A DNA stretch of 6,515 nucleotides from JALYZC01 sp035997675 (GTDB lineage Bacteria > Actinomycetota > Thermoleophilia > Solirubrobacterales > Solirubrobacteraceae). The notes under the pieces were generated by a model that worked only from the letters and a program-made list of their open reading frames with translations, was not told the origin of the DNA and ran no database searches. The stretch lies in NCBI GenBank assembly GCA_035997675.1, contig DASYIJ010000070.1:1-6515 (forward strand), written 5' to 3'. Positions 5,486-6,515 of this stretch are shown here, one piece after another (positions within the stretch are counted from its first letter, which is position 1; every line of letters begins with the position of its first letter). The translations under genes and the position numbers were made by a program.

Positions 5486-6515
5486 GCCGAGCACTCGGCG
5501 TGCGACGGATCGCCGCCGGCGCCGCCCTCTCCGCCGCCGCGGCGGCGCTCGCCGTGGCCGCGCCTCCCGCCGGGGCGCTCACCTTCACCCGCTGCGCGAC
5601 CGGGTCGGCCTTCCGCTGCGCCCACCTCGACGTGCCGCTCGACCGCTCGGGCGCTGTGCCGGGCACGATCGGCCTCTTCGTCGCGCGCCGCCCGCCCACG
5701 AGCGGCACCACCCGGGGCACGGTGCTCGCGCTCGCCGGGGGCCCCGGCCAGGCCGCGACGCCGGTGGCCGGCGACTTCGCGACGCTGCTCGGCCCCGCGC
5801 TGCGCAGCCGTGACCTGATCGTGCTCGACCAGCGCGGGACGGGCAAATCGGGCCTGCTGCGCTGCTCCGGTCTCGAGCGCCTCAACGCGCATCCCGAGGC
5901 GTCGCCCGCCGAGGTGGCCGCGGCCGGCGAGGCGTGCGCGAACGCCCTCGGGCCCGCGCGCGCGCACTACACCACGATCGACTCGGTGGAGGACGTCGAG
6001 GCCGTGCGCCAGGCGCTCGGCGTGGCGCGCCTGACGCTCTACGGCACCTCGTACGGCACCAAGGTGGCCGAGGCCTATGCGAAGCGCTACCCGGCCCAGG
6101 TGGACGGCCTGATCCTCGACTCGGTCGTGCTCCCCGACGCGGGGGACCCGCTGACGCGCAGCACCCTCGCCGCCCTGCCGCGAGTCCTGGGGGCGCTGTG
6201 TGCGGGAGGGGCGTGCGCGCGCTTCGGGCTGGACCCGCTGCCGGACCTGCGCCGCCTGTCGGCGCGGTTCGACGCCGCCCCGGGATCGGGCACCGCCTAC
6301 GACGGGCGCGGCCGGCGCCGGAAGATGCTCCTGGACGCCTCGGCGCTGGCGCAGATCGCGGTCTCCGGCGATTTCGACCCGGTGCTGCGCGCGGACACGC
6401 CCGCGGCGGTTCGCGCGGCGCTGCGGGGCGACCGTGCCCCGCTGGCGCGCGCCGTGCTGCGAGCCGCCACGGTGGAGGCGGCCAAGCCGGCCGAGCAGAG
6501 CGACGCTCTCTTCGC
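5482..6515 (+). CDS. Secreted alpha/beta hydrolase, tripeptidyl-aminopeptidase-like (S33), 3' truncated
   Basis: The frame is open from a GTG at 5482 to the right edge (344 codons), with the stop and C-terminus outside the window. Residues 1-9 are basic (MSRALGVRR), 10-27 are Ala-rich and hydrophobic, and PAGA ends at 32, giving a probable Sec signal peptide cleaved after Ala32. The mature part has ALAGGPGQ at 83-90 (oxyanion-hole loop), DQRGTGKS at 116-123 and the nucleophile elbow GTSYG at 188-192 with Ser190. This combination is typical of S33 peptidases and TAP-like exported hydrolases of Actinobacteria, which trim peptides or hydrolyse esters outside the cell. Paired cysteines (38/46 and others) suggest disulfides. 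The catalytic Asp and His would lie beyond the edge. GTG 5482 overlaps the RNase J stop as GTGA; GTG 5500 is an alternative that keeps the signal peptide. Substrate unknown. Confidence 0.88.
   Translation, partial: MSRALGVRRIAAGAALSAAAAALAVAAPPAGALTFTRCATGSAFRCAHLDVPLDRSGAVPGTIGLFVARRPPTSGTTRGTVLALAGGPGQAATPVAGDFATLLGPALRSRDLIVLDQRGTGKSGLLRCSGLERLNAHPEASPAEVAAAGEACANALGPARAHYTTIDSVEDVEAVRQALGVARLTLYGTSYGTKVAEAYAKRYPAQVDGLILDSVVLPDAGDPLTRSTLAALPRVLGALCAGGACARFGLDPLPDLRRLSARFDAAPGSGTAYDGRGRRRKMLLDASALAQIAVSGDFDPVLRADTPAAVRAALRGDRAPLARAVLRAATVEAAKPAEQSDALF

Noticed and set aside
3644..5494. A 616-codon open frame on the minus strand across dapA and RNase J
   Set aside because: It lies antisense to two unmistakable genes. 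Its translation is dominated by His, Arg, Asp, Val and Leu as expected from the mirror of high-GC codons, and no domain is visible.
5500..5526. Twin-arginine (Tat) export signal in the secreted hydrolase
   Set aside because: The paired arginines are followed by Ile-Ala-Ala-Gly rather than the RRxFLK pattern, so a Sec signal is the simpler reading.

Overview
The window is a GC-rich, densely coding stretch with every gene on the + strand. It carries a gene set conserved in Actinobacteria: an M16 zinc peptidase, dapB, dapA and RNase J. The very high GC at third codon positions, the GTG starts and the mycobacterial-type DapB and RNase J motifs point to an actinobacterium. My guess is a deep-branching lineage of the Thermoleophilia/Solirubrobacterales kind, because two small unrecognised genes sit between dapB and dapA, but the sequence alone does not settle the taxon.

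Layout: 1-1137 is the 3' part of an M16 peptidase; its HLLEH zinc motif is the first thing in the window. It overlaps dapB (1134-1778) by four bases. After 45 bases comes an unrecognised alpha/beta, universal-stress-like protein (1824-2366). A 93-base intergenic region follows, with a hairpin, a 15-base palindrome and a strong ribosome binding site. Next is a small protein with a coiled-coil N-terminus and an Ala/Pro-rich tail (2460-2933). After 24 bases comes dapA (2958-3818), which overlaps the RNase J gene (3815-5485) by four bases. RNase J in turn overlaps a secreted serine hydrolase (from 5482) that runs off the right edge at 6515.

DapA and DapB catalyse the first two committed steps of the diaminopimelate/lysine pathway, which feeds peptidoglycan and lysine synthesis. 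RNase J is an RNA-processing nuclease. In other Actinobacteria this block lies next to pnp, another RNA-decay gene, so pnp is expected just left of the window. Transcription seems to be organised as units: M16-dapB; the 1824 gene, with its own apparent leaderless promoter; the 2460 gene; and dapA-rnj-hydrolase, with an apparent extended -10 leaderless promoter. Three of the gene junctions use the same GTGA stop/start overlap, which implies translational coupling.

I found no tRNA, rRNA, CRISPR array, insertion sequence or other mobile element. Apart from the two unrecognised genes and their intergenic signals, this is a mostly ordinary housekeeping region. I see no convincing new multi-gene system.
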